64,000 nt of DNA from Cytobacillus oceanisediminis 2691 (GCF_000294775.2 NZ_CP015506.1:409501-473500); one strand, 5' to 3'; numbered from the stretch's first letter, positions 8,673 through 18,353 are shown. Numbers and translations are program-made. The notes: generated by a model not told the origin, from the sequence alone.

Positions 8673-9875
8673 ATGCAGTTGGTAAGGGCTTTAAAAGAGA
8701 CTTTATGGACCAAGTCTTTCATAATGCTGATGATCGGGAATTTATTTGTCTTTATGTCGTTTCAGATGCTGATTCCGACACTGCCCCCATATATAAAGTC
8801 CATAGGAGCAACTGGTCTTGAAATTGGTCTGGTTACGGCGCTGTTTTCGATTGGAGCCGTTTTGAGCAGGCCATTCATCGGATTTATGCTTGAATATAGA
8901 GCAAGGAAGCAGCTGGTGCTGATAGGGGCAGCGGCGCTTCTGGCCATAACGGTTATTTATCCGCTGTCAAGCGTGGTGATGATTTTTCTGCTGTTCCGAT
9001 TCATCCACGGACTCGCTTGGGGCTGGTCAACTACTGTGAATGGTACGGCAGCAGTAGATGTAGTGCCTAATTCCCGTCTTGGAGAGGGAATGGGTTACTA
9101 TGGCCTTAGCGTTACAATCGGGATGATCATCGCTCCGAGTCTTGGAATCTATCTATATCAGATTACCTCTTTTACCAATCTTATTTATATCTCGAGTGTA
9201 CTTGGCGTAATTGCCATTGGGCTCCTATCCATTGTTCGCTACGAAACGCCTGCAGCTGTTCTGGAAACAAGGAAAGAGGATCTGAAATTCTCTTACTTAG
9301 ACTCTTTAATCGAAAAAACCAGCTGGTTTCCTGCCTTTATTACGATAATTGTGACATTTGGGTATGGTTCCATCGTAACGTTCATTGTTATTTTTGGAGA
9401 AGAGCGCGGTATTGATCAAATTTTCCTTTTTTACCTGTTCAATGCAATCATGGCATCGCTTTCGAGACCGATTTCCGGAAAATGGTTTGACCAGCGGGGG
9501 CCAAAGGGACTTGTCCTGCTTTGCACGTTCCTGACCTTTATCGGCATGTGGGTACTTTCTTTCGCTCATTCGAATTTGTTTATTATCATAAGCGGAATTT
9601 TGTTCGGAATTGGCTTTGGATCATTGATACCTACTCTGCAGTCTTGGACACTATCAATGACACCATCCAACCGCAGGGGTGTGGCAAATGGAATGTTCTT
9701 CTCATCTATCGACCTTGGCATTGGGCTAAGCGGCCTTGTGTTTGGTGTGCTTGCACAGTTTGTGGAAACGGCAGCCCTATTCCAAATATCAAGTGTGTTC
9801 CTGATTCTAGGCATGGCTGTTACAATCCTCTATGGCAGACGGCGCTCAGCTGCCCGGCCGCAGCAAGCCTCTTGA
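8673..9875 (+). CDS. MFS transporter, 400 aa
   Basis: Twelve hydrophobic segments in the usual 6+6 arrangement with a central cytoplasmic loop near residues 190-210 mark a major facilitator superfamily drug:H+ antiporter-like exporter. The signature between helices 2 and 3 is degenerate (GFMLEYRARKQLVLIG). No substrate can be read from the sequence and no regulator is adjacent. The ATG has GGAAAGCGGGGG just upstream. Monocistronic, with a strong terminator immediately after the stop. Confidence 0.85.
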   Translation: MQLVRALKETLWTKSFIMLMIGNLFVFMSFQMLIPTLPPYIKSIGATGLEIGLVTALFSIGAVLSRPFIGFMLEYRARKQLVLIGAAALLAITVIYPLSSVVMIFLLFRFIHGLAWGWSTTVNGTAAVDVVPNSRLGEGMGYYGLSVTIGMIIAPSLGIYLYQITSFTNLIYISSVLGVIAIGLLSIVRYETPAAVLETRKEDLKFSYLDSLIEKTSWFPAFITIIVTFGYGSIVTFIVIFGEERGIDQIFLFYLFNAIMASLSRPISGKWFDQRGPKGLVLLCTFLTFIGMWVLSFAHSNLFIIISGILFGIGFGSLIPTLQSWTLSMTPSNRRGVANGMFFSSIDLGIGLSGLVFGVLAQFVETAALFQISSVFLILGMAVTILYGRRRSAARPQQAS

Positions 9876-9886
9876 TGAAGAATATA

Positions 9887-9928
9887 AACTGGCAGGCAGG
9901 AATATATATTTCTGTCTGCCAGTTTTTA
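9887..9928 (+). terminator. terminator of the MFS gene
   Basis: AAACTGGCAGGCAG pairs with CTGTCTGCCAGTTT, followed by a T-rich tract. Confidence 0.85.
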
Positions 9929-10318
9929 TTTTGATTGGGGTGGTATTAATATATAGAAGCTGGTTCTAACTATTAAGAATATTACACAGGAATACAGCAA
10001 TGTTTCAAAAATGATAGAGAAATGAAATTTTTTGCAGAAAAATTTTTGTTACAATATAAGGATAAAGGATGAAAATTGGCGCATTATGCGTTTTTTATAA
10101 AAGATAAGAAGGTAAACTCTGAAGTTAGATAACTGTCTAGCTCCAGGCGCCATCGGCTCGAGGTCATAAGCCGATAGGCGGGCGCCTTCCGCTTTTCTTA
10201 TAAAAGCATGCTGATAAAGCCCTATGATATTAGGAAATCAGCAGGCTGTTCAATAAAACTCTTTTAAAAGCCGGTGCCTTTAGGCGCACTTTTAAAAATA
10301 GCACTGCGGGGGATCAAG
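9929..10318. other. 390-bp intergenic region
   Basis: It contains the dispersed repeat at 10131-10200 and a weak 4-bp hairpin followed by six T at 10080-10096. I see no RNA gene, no clear SigA promoter and no plausible small gene; the promoter for the dynamin-like gene presumably lies in the last 120 bp. Confidence 0.5.
10131..10200 (+). repeat. dispersed repeat, compact copy (R3)
   Basis: Runs from AACTGTCTAGCTCCAGGCGC to GGGCGCCTTCCGCTTTTCTT. The short interior forms a hairpin (GCCATCGGC ... GCCGATAGGC). It shares both ends with the long copies but lacks their interior. Confidence 0.75.
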
Positions 10319-13066
10319 ATGACTTTAGAGAAGCAGCTAATCAGCAAAACCTTTTATGAGACCTTCATGGAATCTAATGAAAATGTGCATCCGATCAGGG
10401 TTTTGGGTGAACTGTATGTTGCTGAGCAGCAGAACGAAGTGCCCGATTTAACCAATATCCGTTTCGCCCAGGGTGAGGTGTATTTCCTTAACAAGGATTA
10501 CGAAGCGGCCATTTTTAAATGGGAGAGCATTCCGAATGAATTGGGGCCATGGGCACAGAAAAATATGGCTGATGCCTATTTTGAATTGGATTTGCTTTCA
10601 AATGCAGAGGACTTTTACAAATCGATTGAGACAGATTCAGAAGTGCTGAAAACCGAAGTGCTCCTTCAGCTGTTTTCACTTTACATACAGCGCGGCAAGC
10701 TTGAAATGGCTGTTGGATCCATTAAAGATGCGGTCCGGTTAAATCCGGATTATCCGGATGTGACTGATCTGGCACGCGGATTCTTTGAGGAACACAGCGA
10801 TTGGGGAAATGCGGTGGAGCTGGCTGTCAATGAAGCAATCAGGACAGAATCCCTATCTTGGTTTGAAGTTCTTCATTCGTATGTGGACCAGGGGCGGACA
10901 GCTAAAATGGAGCCGAACTATTTCAGCGAGGCGCTTTCGGTGTTATACCGTGTGGACCATGCTCATTTTGAAAGTTTATCAGCCGCTCTATGGAGTAGCT
11001 ACAAGAAATCAGGTCTTTATTTCTCATGGCTGAAAGAATATAACCATCTTCTCCTGAATATGGAGCCAGGGCGCTCACATACATGGAGCCAGCTTTCCGA
11101 GCTTTACAAGGATACTTATTTTGAACTAATCAGCGGTAAGCATCTAATCAGGGACTTATCACACCTGATACCGAATCATATAACTAACTGGTTGAAAATA
11201 GCTGCACCTTCGCATTCCCTTGTTTCGGCCTCGGCAGTGCTGGCGTGGAGCGAAATTTTCCCGTCTAATATTGATTCTTCAGCTGTCAGCGAGGCAGAAG
11301 GCCTTGTGAATCGCTCTGTCCGCTATCAGGACGGCTTGGAGGAAAGCTTCAAGCTATTTGAAAATGTCATGAAATGGGCGAAGGAAAAGGGCGTGCTGAT
11401 GGGTGAACGCTTTGAATGGATGGTCCGTGAGCTCCTTGATTTGGATGCAGGGCATTTGCTGATTGCCGGTACGGCATCAAATGGGAAATCCTCGTTTGTC
11501 AACACTCTTCTCGGTGAAAAGCTGATGGGAGATTCCACTTCTGCCTCAGTGCTGTTCAAGGATAGTGATGTAGCGGAAATTCATGCCGTTACGGACGAGG
11601 AAGTCCGGAGTATTTCTGACCTGGAGGACTTTAGGCAAAGCGCAGAAAAAAGCCAGCAGACACTTATACGATGCAGAATGCCATTCGCCTTTTTACAGAA
11701 TAATAGACTTGCTGTTATTGATACGCCAGGTCTTGCGGGGCAAAGCAAATTCAGAAATGGTGTGTTCCAATATCTCCATTTCGCAGACAGCATGCTGTTT
11801 GTCCTGAATGCGGATTCGCCTCTGACAGATAAAGAGCTGGATCTTGCTGTGAGAATGAGAGAACAGGCTCCGGAATTGCCTATTCATTTCCTTCTCAGTA
11901 AAATGGACCGGATTCCAGACAGCCAGGATGCCATGGATCTTCTTGATGAAACTCAGTCCCGTGTTCATACCTACTTTCCAAAAGCAAAGGTGTTTGCTTT
12001 CTCCGCCTATTATGAAAGCGAAAGCCAGCTGAAAGATTTAGCAGTCTTTATCAGGTCGATGATGGATGGACGGGACCGGAAAGAAGAGCGTACAGCAAAG
12101 GTTCTATACTATGTTAAAAAATCGATCAAATTCCTTCTTGAAAAACGCGTTGAAATGGAAAACAGCTTGATTGATACTATTAAATGGAACGAAGAAATGG
12201 TAACAAAACTTAAGGGTGCCAACAATCAGCTGAGTGATATGGAAGAAGAAAAGGTCCGGACAATTAAAAAGTCCTACAGTCAAATTAAAGATAAAATGAG
12301 ACAGGATCTTGAGAAAAAGATTCCGGAACTGCTTCGGAATTGTTCAGAAATGGTGACAGAGGACAGTGATTTTGGAAAAATCCACACTGAACTCAATGAC
12401 GAAATGAATAATCGGGTACACGAATATATTGAAGAGACGGTTTTGCCGGATTTCCATATCTCCATTCAGGAGTGGATTGCTGAAAGTGAAGGAGAGTTCA
12501 GAAGCAGCCAGGCATATCTGGATGAAATGAGCGAAAGCTTCAATGAGCTATATGGCGAGGAGAAAATCTCGCTGGCCTGTGACTTCAGGGTGCTGGATGA
12601 CTGGCGCCGCGACGCGGATCGAATGACGCGGGGAAGTGTTCAGCTGGAAAAGGCCAACATTCTAAACCGCTTTTCGCCATCGCAGTTCCTGCTGAAGAGT
12701 GCAGGCAAGCTGCTTGGTGCGATCCAGCAGAATAAAGCCATGCTCCATAATAAATATAAACAGTTCATAGAACACGAAGATTATAGCGAGATCGCAGAAT
12801 CCATCACCAATAAATTCATGCAGCAATTCGAGCTTTTCGAGAAATCGCTTGAACGGGATATTAAAATGTTCTTCAGAAATCCGTTTGATGTATTGAATCA
12901 TACGGTTGAAGAGACCTATACGGACATTGCAGATAATAAAGAAGCTTTAAGCGATATGCGCAAAAATCCTGAGATTTACCAGGATCCTCTGACACTATTT
13001 GACCTGAAGCTCCGCCAGTTTGAATGGATGACTTCAGCAGGGGAGAAAGTTAAGGAATATCGTTAA
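10319..13066 (+). CDS. TPR-dynamin-like GTPase, 915 aa
   Basis: The N-terminal ~350 residues are helical and TPR-like (for example FAQGEVYFLNKDYEAAIFKW and LFSLYIQRGKLEMAVGSIKD). A dynamin-family GTPase domain follows: P-loop GTASNGKS (residues 384-391), G3 DTPG (468-471), G4 SKMD (527-530). The C-terminal ~330 residues are long helices and coiled coil, as in the stalk of bacterial dynamin-like proteins, which remodel membranes. Unlike B. subtilis DynA it has one GTPase domain and an N-terminal TPR region. The ATG at 10319 has GGGGG six bases upstream; an in-frame ATG/GTG-type start 45 nt earlier lacks a site. Partner and membrane target unknown. Confidence 0.8.
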   Translation: MTLEKQLISKTFYETFMESNENVHPIRVLGELYVAEQQNEVPDLTNIRFAQGEVYFLNKDYEAAIFKWESIPNELGPWAQKNMADAYFELDLLSNAEDFYKSIETDSEVLKTEVLLQLFSLYIQRGKLEMAVGSIKDAVRLNPDYPDVTDLARGFFEEHSDWGNAVELAVNEAIRTESLSWFEVLHSYVDQGRTAKMEPNYFSEALSVLYRVDHAHFESLSAALWSSYKKSGLYFSWLKEYNHLLLNMEPGRSHTWSQLSELYKDTYFELISGKHLIRDLSHLIPNHITNWLKIAAPSHSLVSASAVLAWSEIFPSNIDSSAVSEAEGLVNRSVRYQDGLEESFKLFENVMKWAKEKGVLMGERFEWMVRELLDLDAGHLLIAGTASNGKSSFVNTLLGEKLMGDSTSASVLFKDSDVAEIHAVTDEEVRSISDLEDFRQSAEKSQQTLIRCRMPFAFLQNNRLAVIDTPGLAGQSKFRNGVFQYLHFADSMLFVLNADSPLTDKELDLAVRMREQAPELPIHFLLSKMDRIPDSQDAMDLLDETQSRVHTYFPKAKVFAFSAYYESESQLKDLAVFIRSMMDGRDRKEERTAKVLYYVKKSIKFLLEKRVEMENSLIDTIKWNEEMVTKLKGANNQLSDMEEEKVRTIKKSYSQIKDKMRQDLEKKIPELLRNCSEMVTEDSDFGKIHTELNDEMNNRVHEYIEETVLPDFHISIQEWIAESEGEFRSSQAYLDEMSESFNELYGEEKISLACDFRVLDDWRRDADRMTRGSVQLEKANILNRFSPSQFLLKSAGKLLGAIQQNKAMLHNKYKQFIEHEDYSEIAESITNKFMQQFELFEKSLERDIKMFFRNPFDVLNHTVEETYTDIADNKEALSDMRKNPEIYQDPLTLFDLKLRQFEWMTSAGEKVKEYR

Positions 13067-13071
13067 ACATT

Positions 13072-13099
13072 AGGAAGGAGTTTTCCTTCCTTTTTTTTA
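13072..13099 (+). terminator. terminator of the dynamin-like gene
   Basis: AGGAAGGA pairs with TCCTTCCT around a 4-nt loop and is followed by eight T. Confidence 0.85.
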
Positions 13100-13119
13100 T
13101 GAAAAAAATAGAAAAACAG

Positions 13120-13145
13120 GTTTGATTTATACCGAATAAGGGTAA
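13120..13145 (+). promoter_or_regulatory. candidate SigB promoter of rsbK
   Basis: GTTTGA, 14 nt, GGGTAA; the SigB consensus is GTTTAA-N12-15-GGGTAT. It lies about 100 nt before the rsbK start and just after the preceding terminator. Confidence 0.5.
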
Positions 13146-13245
13146 AGAAGCCAGTCTATTAAAATCTTAAACTCATAAACGTGAACAGGAACTTGAAAAC
13201 GGAAACAAAGATAAAGAAAAATTGGGGGAAAGAAGGAGAGAACAG

Positions 13246-16041
13246 GTGAGCTTTAAGAGAAAGCAAATAATGGGTTTGGGCCTAACTGTATTTTTTATGT
13301 TTATTCTAATGTTTGTCATTCTGTCTATGGTGAACGGAATGAAGGCAAACATGCTGGAAATTGTGGAGGATCGCTATTATAAGGTAAACCAGGCTACAGA
13401 GATCAGACAGCTTTTTTATCAGACAGATCAGCAGCTGCTGAGTGTGCTCACCGACATAGAATCGGCAGATCCCGCCATGACGGCTGAATTCATCGAGGCA
13501 AACCATGAAGGGATACAAACCCGGATTTTGAAATTGGAAAATGAATTAAATAGACAGAAATCCAGCCTGCTATTAAAGGAAGTAGAACAGGCATATGAAT
13601 CATATGCCCAAATGCAAAACAGCTTCATTGGATTAATGGGAAGCAGAGATCTGGATTCCTTGGAAGATCTGTACAGGGATGAAAGGGAAAACCGGAACTC
13701 TCTTCTAGTAAAGCTGGCTGAATTTAAAGACTATCAGGAATCCATCATGGCTGATTCGTTGGAAAATGCAAATGAAACATATAGCCAGTTAGTAGCGACT
13801 TTGGTTGCTGCGGTTGCAATAGCCATTATTTTAATCGTCGGAGTTACGGTTTGGGTGATTAGAAGTACAGGCAGAAGCATCAGCTTAATTACAAAAGGGA
13901 TTAAGGATATTGATTATCAAGACCTTTCTTCCATCTCAAGGCTGAATATTGAAACAAAAGATGAGATCGGTGAAATCGCGATAGCCTTTAACTCTATGGC
14001 TGATTCACTCGAGAACTATTACGAAAAAGAACAGCGCTATTCGGCTGAAATCAGTGAGCAGAACTGGATTCAAAGCCAGTCTGCTGCATTAGTAAGCATC
14101 TATAGCCAGCATGTGACCATAGCGAATTTGGCAGCTGATTTTATTTCCAGGCTGGCACCTGCCGCCGGAGCCAATCTCGGAGTCTTTTATGTGAAAGATG
14201 ACAGCGGAAGCAAACCTGTATATAAAAAACAAGCTGCTTATGCCGATGGGGCGAAAGATGCAGGAAGAGACTTTTTCTTTGCTGGGGAAGGAATAGCAGG
14301 GCAAACAGTCAGGGATAAGAAAACAATATTCCTTCATGATGTTCCTGAGGATTACAAGGTCCTATCAACCGGTTTGGGAGATGTCAGGCCGAAAAGCATC
14401 ATGATGGCACCCGTCATGCTCAAAGACGAGGCCGTTGCAGTTGTGGAATTGGCAAGTTTGCGGCCATTCACTGATGCACAGATCAAGCTCCTGGAAAAAG
14501 TAATTGAAACATTAGGAATAGCCATTACGAATATTTCAGGAAGAATGGAGATCGAACGCTTATTGGCAGAATCTCAGGCACAGACAGAGGAACTGAAGGC
14601 ACAGGCTGAAGAGCTGCAGTCCCAGTCGGAGGAGCTGCAGGCGCAATCTGAAGAAATGCAGAGTCAGTCCGAAGAGCTGCGTATGATTAATGAACAGCTT
14701 GAAGAGCGCTCCAGAGATGCGGAAATGAAGTCTGAAGAACTTCAGGCTGCCAAGGAAGAGCTGGAGGAAAAAGCAAAGCAGCTGAGTTTAAGCTCAAAAT
14801 ACAAGTCAGAATTCCTGGCAAATATGTCGCATGAGCTGCGCACGCCGCTTAACAGCATATTGCTTTTATCAGAGATGCTGGCAGAAGACCCGGATCAAAT
14901 GCTAACTGAAGAACAGAAGGAGTTTTCCAAAGTTATTCATACATCAGGACAGGATTTGCTTACCCTGATCAATGATATTCTGGACCTTTCAAAAGTGGAA
15001 GTAGGAAAACTGGAGATCAGCTTTGAGGAAGTCAATATGGGTGAAATGTCGCAGCGTATGAATCAGCATTTTACACAAGTGGCAAAGCATAAAAACCTTG
15101 AGTTTACTGTAAGCTCTTCAGAAGAAGTGCCGCCTGTATTCCATACAGATGAGCAGCGGCTGCAGCAAATTGTGAAAAATCTCCTGTCAAATGCATTTAA
15201 ATTTACGGAAGAAGGTTCAGTAGAAGTCACTTTTGAAAAAGCTGCACAGAGCGATTTCTTTGGTTTGCCGTTATCCGCCTATACAGATGATTGGCTTAAA
15301 ATAACAGTGCTGGATACAGGCATTGGCATTCCAGCAGAAAAGCAGCAGCTGATTTTTGAAGCCTTCCAGCAGGCTGATGGAGCCACGATGAGAAAATATG
15401 GCGGAACGGGCCTGGGATTGTCCATCTCCAAGGAATTTGCCCAGCTGCTCGGCGGCATATGCAAAGTGGAGAGTGAAGAAGGAAAAGGAAGCCGTTTTAC
15501 ACTGGTCATTCCGAATCTGCCAAACGGCATGCCTGAAATTGAGGCAGGAACGCTTGCTTTTGAAGAAGCTGCTGTAACCGCAGAACCTCTGGAGGAAGTG
15601 TCTGAGCCAGCATCCCCCCCAGCCGCTGAAGGAAATAGTGAAGCAGACCATCAGCATACAGGTACCGAGCTTAAAGATAAAACAGTCATTGTCGTAGATG
15701 ATGATCACAGAAATATTTATGCGCTGAAAAATGCTTTGAATAAAGAAGGCATGAATGTCCTTACAGCAGAAAACGGGATGCAATGTCTGGATTTAATAAT
15801 GGGGACAGAAAAGATTGATATTGTGCTGATGGATATTATGATGCCGGTTATGGATGGTTATGAAACCATGAAGAGGCTTCGCGGGCTGGACAGGCATCAG
15901 GATGTTCCAATCATTGCCCTTACTGCCAAGGCAATGAAAGGCGATAGGGAAAAGTGCATGGAAGCCGGTGCAACAGATTATATCAGCAAGCCATTAAAAC
16001 TGGACCAGCTGCTGTCCGTTATGAGGGTGTGGCTTTCATAG
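13246..16041 (+). CDS. rsbK: hybrid sensor histidine kinase, RsbK-like, 931 aa
   Basis: Order of parts: TM1 (about 8-28), an extracellular helical CHASE3/4HB-type sensor (~30-180), TM2 (~185-205), HAMP, GAF (~270-430), a coiled coil of EELQSQSEELQAQSEEMQSQ repeats, HisKA with phospho-accepting His529 (ANMSHELRTPLN), HATPase (GTGLGLSIS), and a C-terminal receiver with Asp863 (LMDIMMPVMDG). This architecture and the adjacent CheR and receiver-PP2C genes match B. cereus RsbK, which activates the SigB stress response by phosphorylating RsbY. The start is the GTG at 13246 (AAGGAG seven bases upstream); an earlier TTG at 13222 has no site. Confidence 0.85.
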   Translation: MSFKRKQIMGLGLTVFFMFILMFVILSMVNGMKANMLEIVEDRYYKVNQATEIRQLFYQTDQQLLSVLTDIESADPAMTAEFIEANHEGIQTRILKLENELNRQKSSLLLKEVEQAYESYAQMQNSFIGLMGSRDLDSLEDLYRDERENRNSLLVKLAEFKDYQESIMADSLENANETYSQLVATLVAAVAIAIILIVGVTVWVIRSTGRSISLITKGIKDIDYQDLSSISRLNIETKDEIGEIAIAFNSMADSLENYYEKEQRYSAEISEQNWIQSQSAALVSIYSQHVTIANLAADFISRLAPAAGANLGVFYVKDDSGSKPVYKKQAAYADGAKDAGRDFFFAGEGIAGQTVRDKKTIFLHDVPEDYKVLSTGLGDVRPKSIMMAPVMLKDEAVAVVELASLRPFTDAQIKLLEKVIETLGIAITNISGRMEIERLLAESQAQTEELKAQAEELQSQSEELQAQSEEMQSQSEELRMINEQLEERSRDAEMKSEELQAAKEELEEKAKQLSLSSKYKSEFLANMSHELRTPLNSILLLSEMLAEDPDQMLTEEQKEFSKVIHTSGQDLLTLINDILDLSKVEVGKLEISFEEVNMGEMSQRMNQHFTQVAKHKNLEFTVSSSEEVPPVFHTDEQRLQQIVKNLLSNAFKFTEEGSVEVTFEKAAQSDFFGLPLSAYTDDWLKITVLDTGIGIPAEKQQLIFEAFQQADGATMRKYGGTGLGLSISKEFAQLLGGICKVESEEGKGSRFTLVIPNLPNGMPEIEAGTLAFEEAAVTAEPLEEVSEPASPPAAEGNSEADHQHTGTELKDKTVIVVDDDHRNIYALKNALNKEGMNVLTAENGMQCLDLIMGTEKIDIVLMDIMMPVMDGYETMKRLRGLDRHQDVPIIALTAKAMKGDREKCMEAGATDYISKPLKLDQLLSVMRVWLS

Positions 16042-16138
16042 AAGGAACCAGGGGAGCGCCATTTCTAATGTACGGACAGACAGAGGAGCATTCCCCGTAT
16101 CCATAATTTTATTCTCGAAAGTTGAGGAATGACTAGAA

Positions 16139-16954
16139 TTGAAAAAGGAAGAATTAGAGATAGATTTACTTTTAAAGGCCATTTACGGTTTATCCGGGTA
16201 TGATTTCCGGCAATATATGCGCTCTTCCATTACAAGGAGGATTCAAAATCGCATTAGCAGGGATCGGCTGCCCAGCATAACAAGCCTCACAGAGAAGGTT
16301 ATACATGAAGATGGGTATCTGCAAAAGGTCCTGAGCGATTTTTCAATCAATGTTACCGAAATGTTCCGGGATCCTTCGTTTTTTAAAGCTTTTCGAAATG
16401 AGGTTGTCCCGATGCTCAGAGAATTGCCTGAGATCAGAATCTGGCATGCAGGCTGTTCGACTGGAGAGGAAGCCTATTCCATGTCTATTTTGATGGAAGA
16501 AGAAGGTTTGGGAGAACGAACTAAAATTTATGCCACAGACATCAATGAAAAAGTGCTAAAAAAAGCAGAGAGCGGAATGATCCCTTTGCAAAAAATGCAG
16601 CTCTACACAAAGAACTACATTATGGCAGGCGGAAAAAAATCATTTTCTGAATACTATACTACAGATTGTGAAGCAGCTTATTTGAATTCATCCCTGCTTA
16701 ATCGAATGGTTTTTGCGCAGCATAATCTGGTGACCGATGGCTCATTTAATGAATTTCATGTGATTATATGCCGCAATGTCATGATTTATTTTAATACTGA
16801 TCTGCAAAGCCATGTTTTTAATCTTTTCAATGAAAGCCTCAGCATGGGAGGGTTTCTGGGACTTGGAAGCAAGGAAGCGCTGAGGATGGAAGTGCCTGTA
16901 TTTGAAGAAATCAACCTGCAGGAAAAGATTTTCAGGAAGACCGCTCCAGCATAA
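16139..16954 (+). CDS. rsbM: CheR-type protein methyltransferase, RsbM-like, 271 aa
   Basis: An N-terminal helical domain (residues 1-75) precedes an S-adenosylmethionine-dependent methyltransferase domain with HAGCSTGEEAYSM (motif I), YATDINEKVL and VIICRNVMIYFN, all typical of CheR. In B. cereus, RsbM methylates RsbK and dampens SigB activation; position directly behind an RsbK-like kinase supports the same role here rather than chemotaxis (no chemotaxis genes nearby). The start is a TTG with GAGGA upstream. A dispersed repeat follows the stop codon directly. Confidence 0.85.
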   Translation: MKKEELEIDLLLKAIYGLSGYDFRQYMRSSITRRIQNRISRDRLPSITSLTEKVIHEDGYLQKVLSDFSINVTEMFRDPSFFKAFRNEVVPMLRELPEIRIWHAGCSTGEEAYSMSILMEEEGLGERTKIYATDINEKVLKKAESGMIPLQKMQLYTKNYIMAGGKKSFSEYYTTDCEAAYLNSSLLNRMVFAQHNLVTDGSFNEFHVIICRNVMIYFNTDLQSHVFNLFNESLSMGGFLGLGSKEALRMEVPVFEEINLQEKIFRKTAPA

Positions 16955-17015
16955 AGAAAGCGGAAACGTCTTGCCCGCCCCCGACACCTCGAGGGGCAGG
17001 CGCAGGAGCTGGACA
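16955..17015 (-). repeat. dispersed repeat, short inverted copy (R4)
   Basis: Reads AGAAAGCGGAAACG ... CACCTCGAGGGGCAGGCGC ... AGGAGCTGGACA, the reverse orientation of the family. It begins at the base after the rsbM stop codon. Confidence 0.65.
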
Positions 17016-17061
17016 ATACTCAAAGTTCAAAAGGAATCACATTTTTAGCTTTTATATAAAG

Positions 17062-17104
17062 ACAGAGTGCGGACCCTATTTGAGGGACTGCACTCTGTTT
17101 TTTT
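17062..17104 (+). terminator. terminator behind rsbM
   Basis: ACAGAGTGC pairs with GCACTCTGT, with an internal CCCT/AGGG helix, followed by seven T. Confidence 0.85.
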
Positions 17105-17126
17105 GCAAAAATATTATGTATACACA

Positions 17127-18269
17127 CTAATCTGCCTGAACCAAAACAACACACATATCATCATCAGCGCTTGCCTGCTGCTGTTTAGTCAGAATCATAT
17201 CGATTGGCTCTGCTGTTCTGGCTGCATTCCAATGGAAGGATGCGAAGCGCTGAAGATATTCACAAGGGTTAAGATTATTCTGCTCCACTGCCTCCTCCAC
17301 TCCGTCCGTAAACAGGAGCAGCTGGATGGAGTCTATATAGGGAATTGTTTCTTTTTGTATCGTAATATCTTCAAAAAAGCCTACTGCACACATATTGCTT
17401 GATAAGCTGACCATTTCCTTTTTATCTGTGAGCGCATATCCGGTTGGATGTCCGGCATTCACATACTCAACGGTTTTGTCTTTTTTATTAAGGACGAGGT
17501 AAATGGCTGTAAAATAATATGGAATCCGCTGATTGCGCTGATTAAGGGAATTCATCCACCGATTTAGTTCCTTCATGACGTATTCAGGATCGCTGCATGT
17601 TCTGATGGCATCCCTTAGAACAGAAGAAATAAACATGCATACAAGGGATGCTGAAATCCCGTGGCCCATCATGTCCAGCTGGATGGCAGCAAAGCGGTGT
17701 TCATCTATTTGGTGCCAGTAATACATATCCCCTGCAAGTTTGTTGGCTGGCAGGTAGGAAGCTTTTAACAGTGTATGTTCGTGATAAATCGCCTCGCTCA
17801 GCATGCTGGTCTGAACCTGCATGGATAAATCCAATTCATTCTTGATTTTATTTTCCTGCTCCTTATGCCAGTCCTTTTCATATTTAAGTCTTAAAGCAGC
17901 ACGAATCCGGGCAAGCAGTTCCGTTTTATTTATGGGCTTCATAACATAATCAGTTCCGCCCGCATCAAGAGCCTCAGCTACCTTATTTGAATCTTCCAAT
18001 GCAGTTACAAAAATCACCGGTATATCCTTTAAGTGCGGAATCTGCTGAAGCCGCCGGCATGCCTCAATTCCATCCATCTCCGGCATCATAATATCCATTA
18101 AGATAATGTCTGCTTTTATATCAGCTGAAAAAGGTGAATATCCCTGAAGATGCTGAAACATATCCTTTGCAGAAGAAAACGTTAAATGGTCTTTATAACC
18201 CGCGCGTTTTAATATATGCTGAATGACAAATAAATTGGCTTGATTATCGTCCACAATTAGGATTCCCAT
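17127..18269 (-). CDS. rsbY: receiver-PP2C phosphatase, RsbY-like, 380 aa
   Basis: The N-terminal receiver domain has acidic pocket VDD (residues 6-8), phospho-acceptor Asp59 (LMDIMMPEMDG) and the conserved Lys in YVMKPI. A short linker leads to a SpoIIE/RsbU-type PP2C phosphatase domain (LAGDMYYWHQID, LDMMGHGISASLV, YVNAGHPTGY, LLLFTDGVEEA, DDMCVVLV). Phosphorylated RsbY of B. cereus dephosphorylates the anti-anti-sigma factor RsbV and so frees SigB. Here it is convergent with rsbK-rsbM and has its own SigB-type promoter. No rsbV, rsbW or sigB lies in the window. Confidence 0.9.
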   Translation of the reverse strand: MGILIVDDNQANLFVIQHILKRAGYKDHLTFSSAKDMFQHLQGYSPFSADIKADIILMDIMMPEMDGIEACRRLQQIPHLKDIPVIFVTALEDSNKVAEALDAGGTDYVMKPINKTELLARIRAALRLKYEKDWHKEQENKIKNELDLSMQVQTSMLSEAIYHEHTLLKASYLPANKLAGDMYYWHQIDEHRFAAIQLDMMGHGISASLVCMFISSVLRDAIRTCSDPEYVMKELNRWMNSLNQRNQRIPYYFTAIYLVLNKKDKTVEYVNAGHPTGYALTDKKEMVSLSSNMCAVGFFEDITIQKETIPYIDSIQLLLFTDGVEEAVEQNNLNPCEYLQRFASFHWNAARTAEPIDMILTKQQQASADDDMCVVLVQAD

Positions 18270-18327
18270 AGACTTTTTCCCTTCCCGTGTTTTACGATTT
18301 AATTCTTTATATAAATATCCTTAACAT

Positions 18328-18353
18328 ATACCCCGTTTTGACAAGGGGAAAAC
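18328..18353 (-). promoter_or_regulatory. candidate SigB promoter of rsbY
   Basis: On the minus strand: GTTTTC, 14 nt, GGGTAT, followed by 58 nt to the rsbY start. The -10 is a perfect SigB match. Feedback control of rsbY by SigB is known in B. cereus. Confidence 0.6.

Noticed and set aside
10080..10096. Small RNA or terminator (CGCA/TGCG followed by TTTTTT)
   Set aside because: A 4-bp stem is too weak, and nothing transcribed upstream is evident since the preceding gene already has a terminator.
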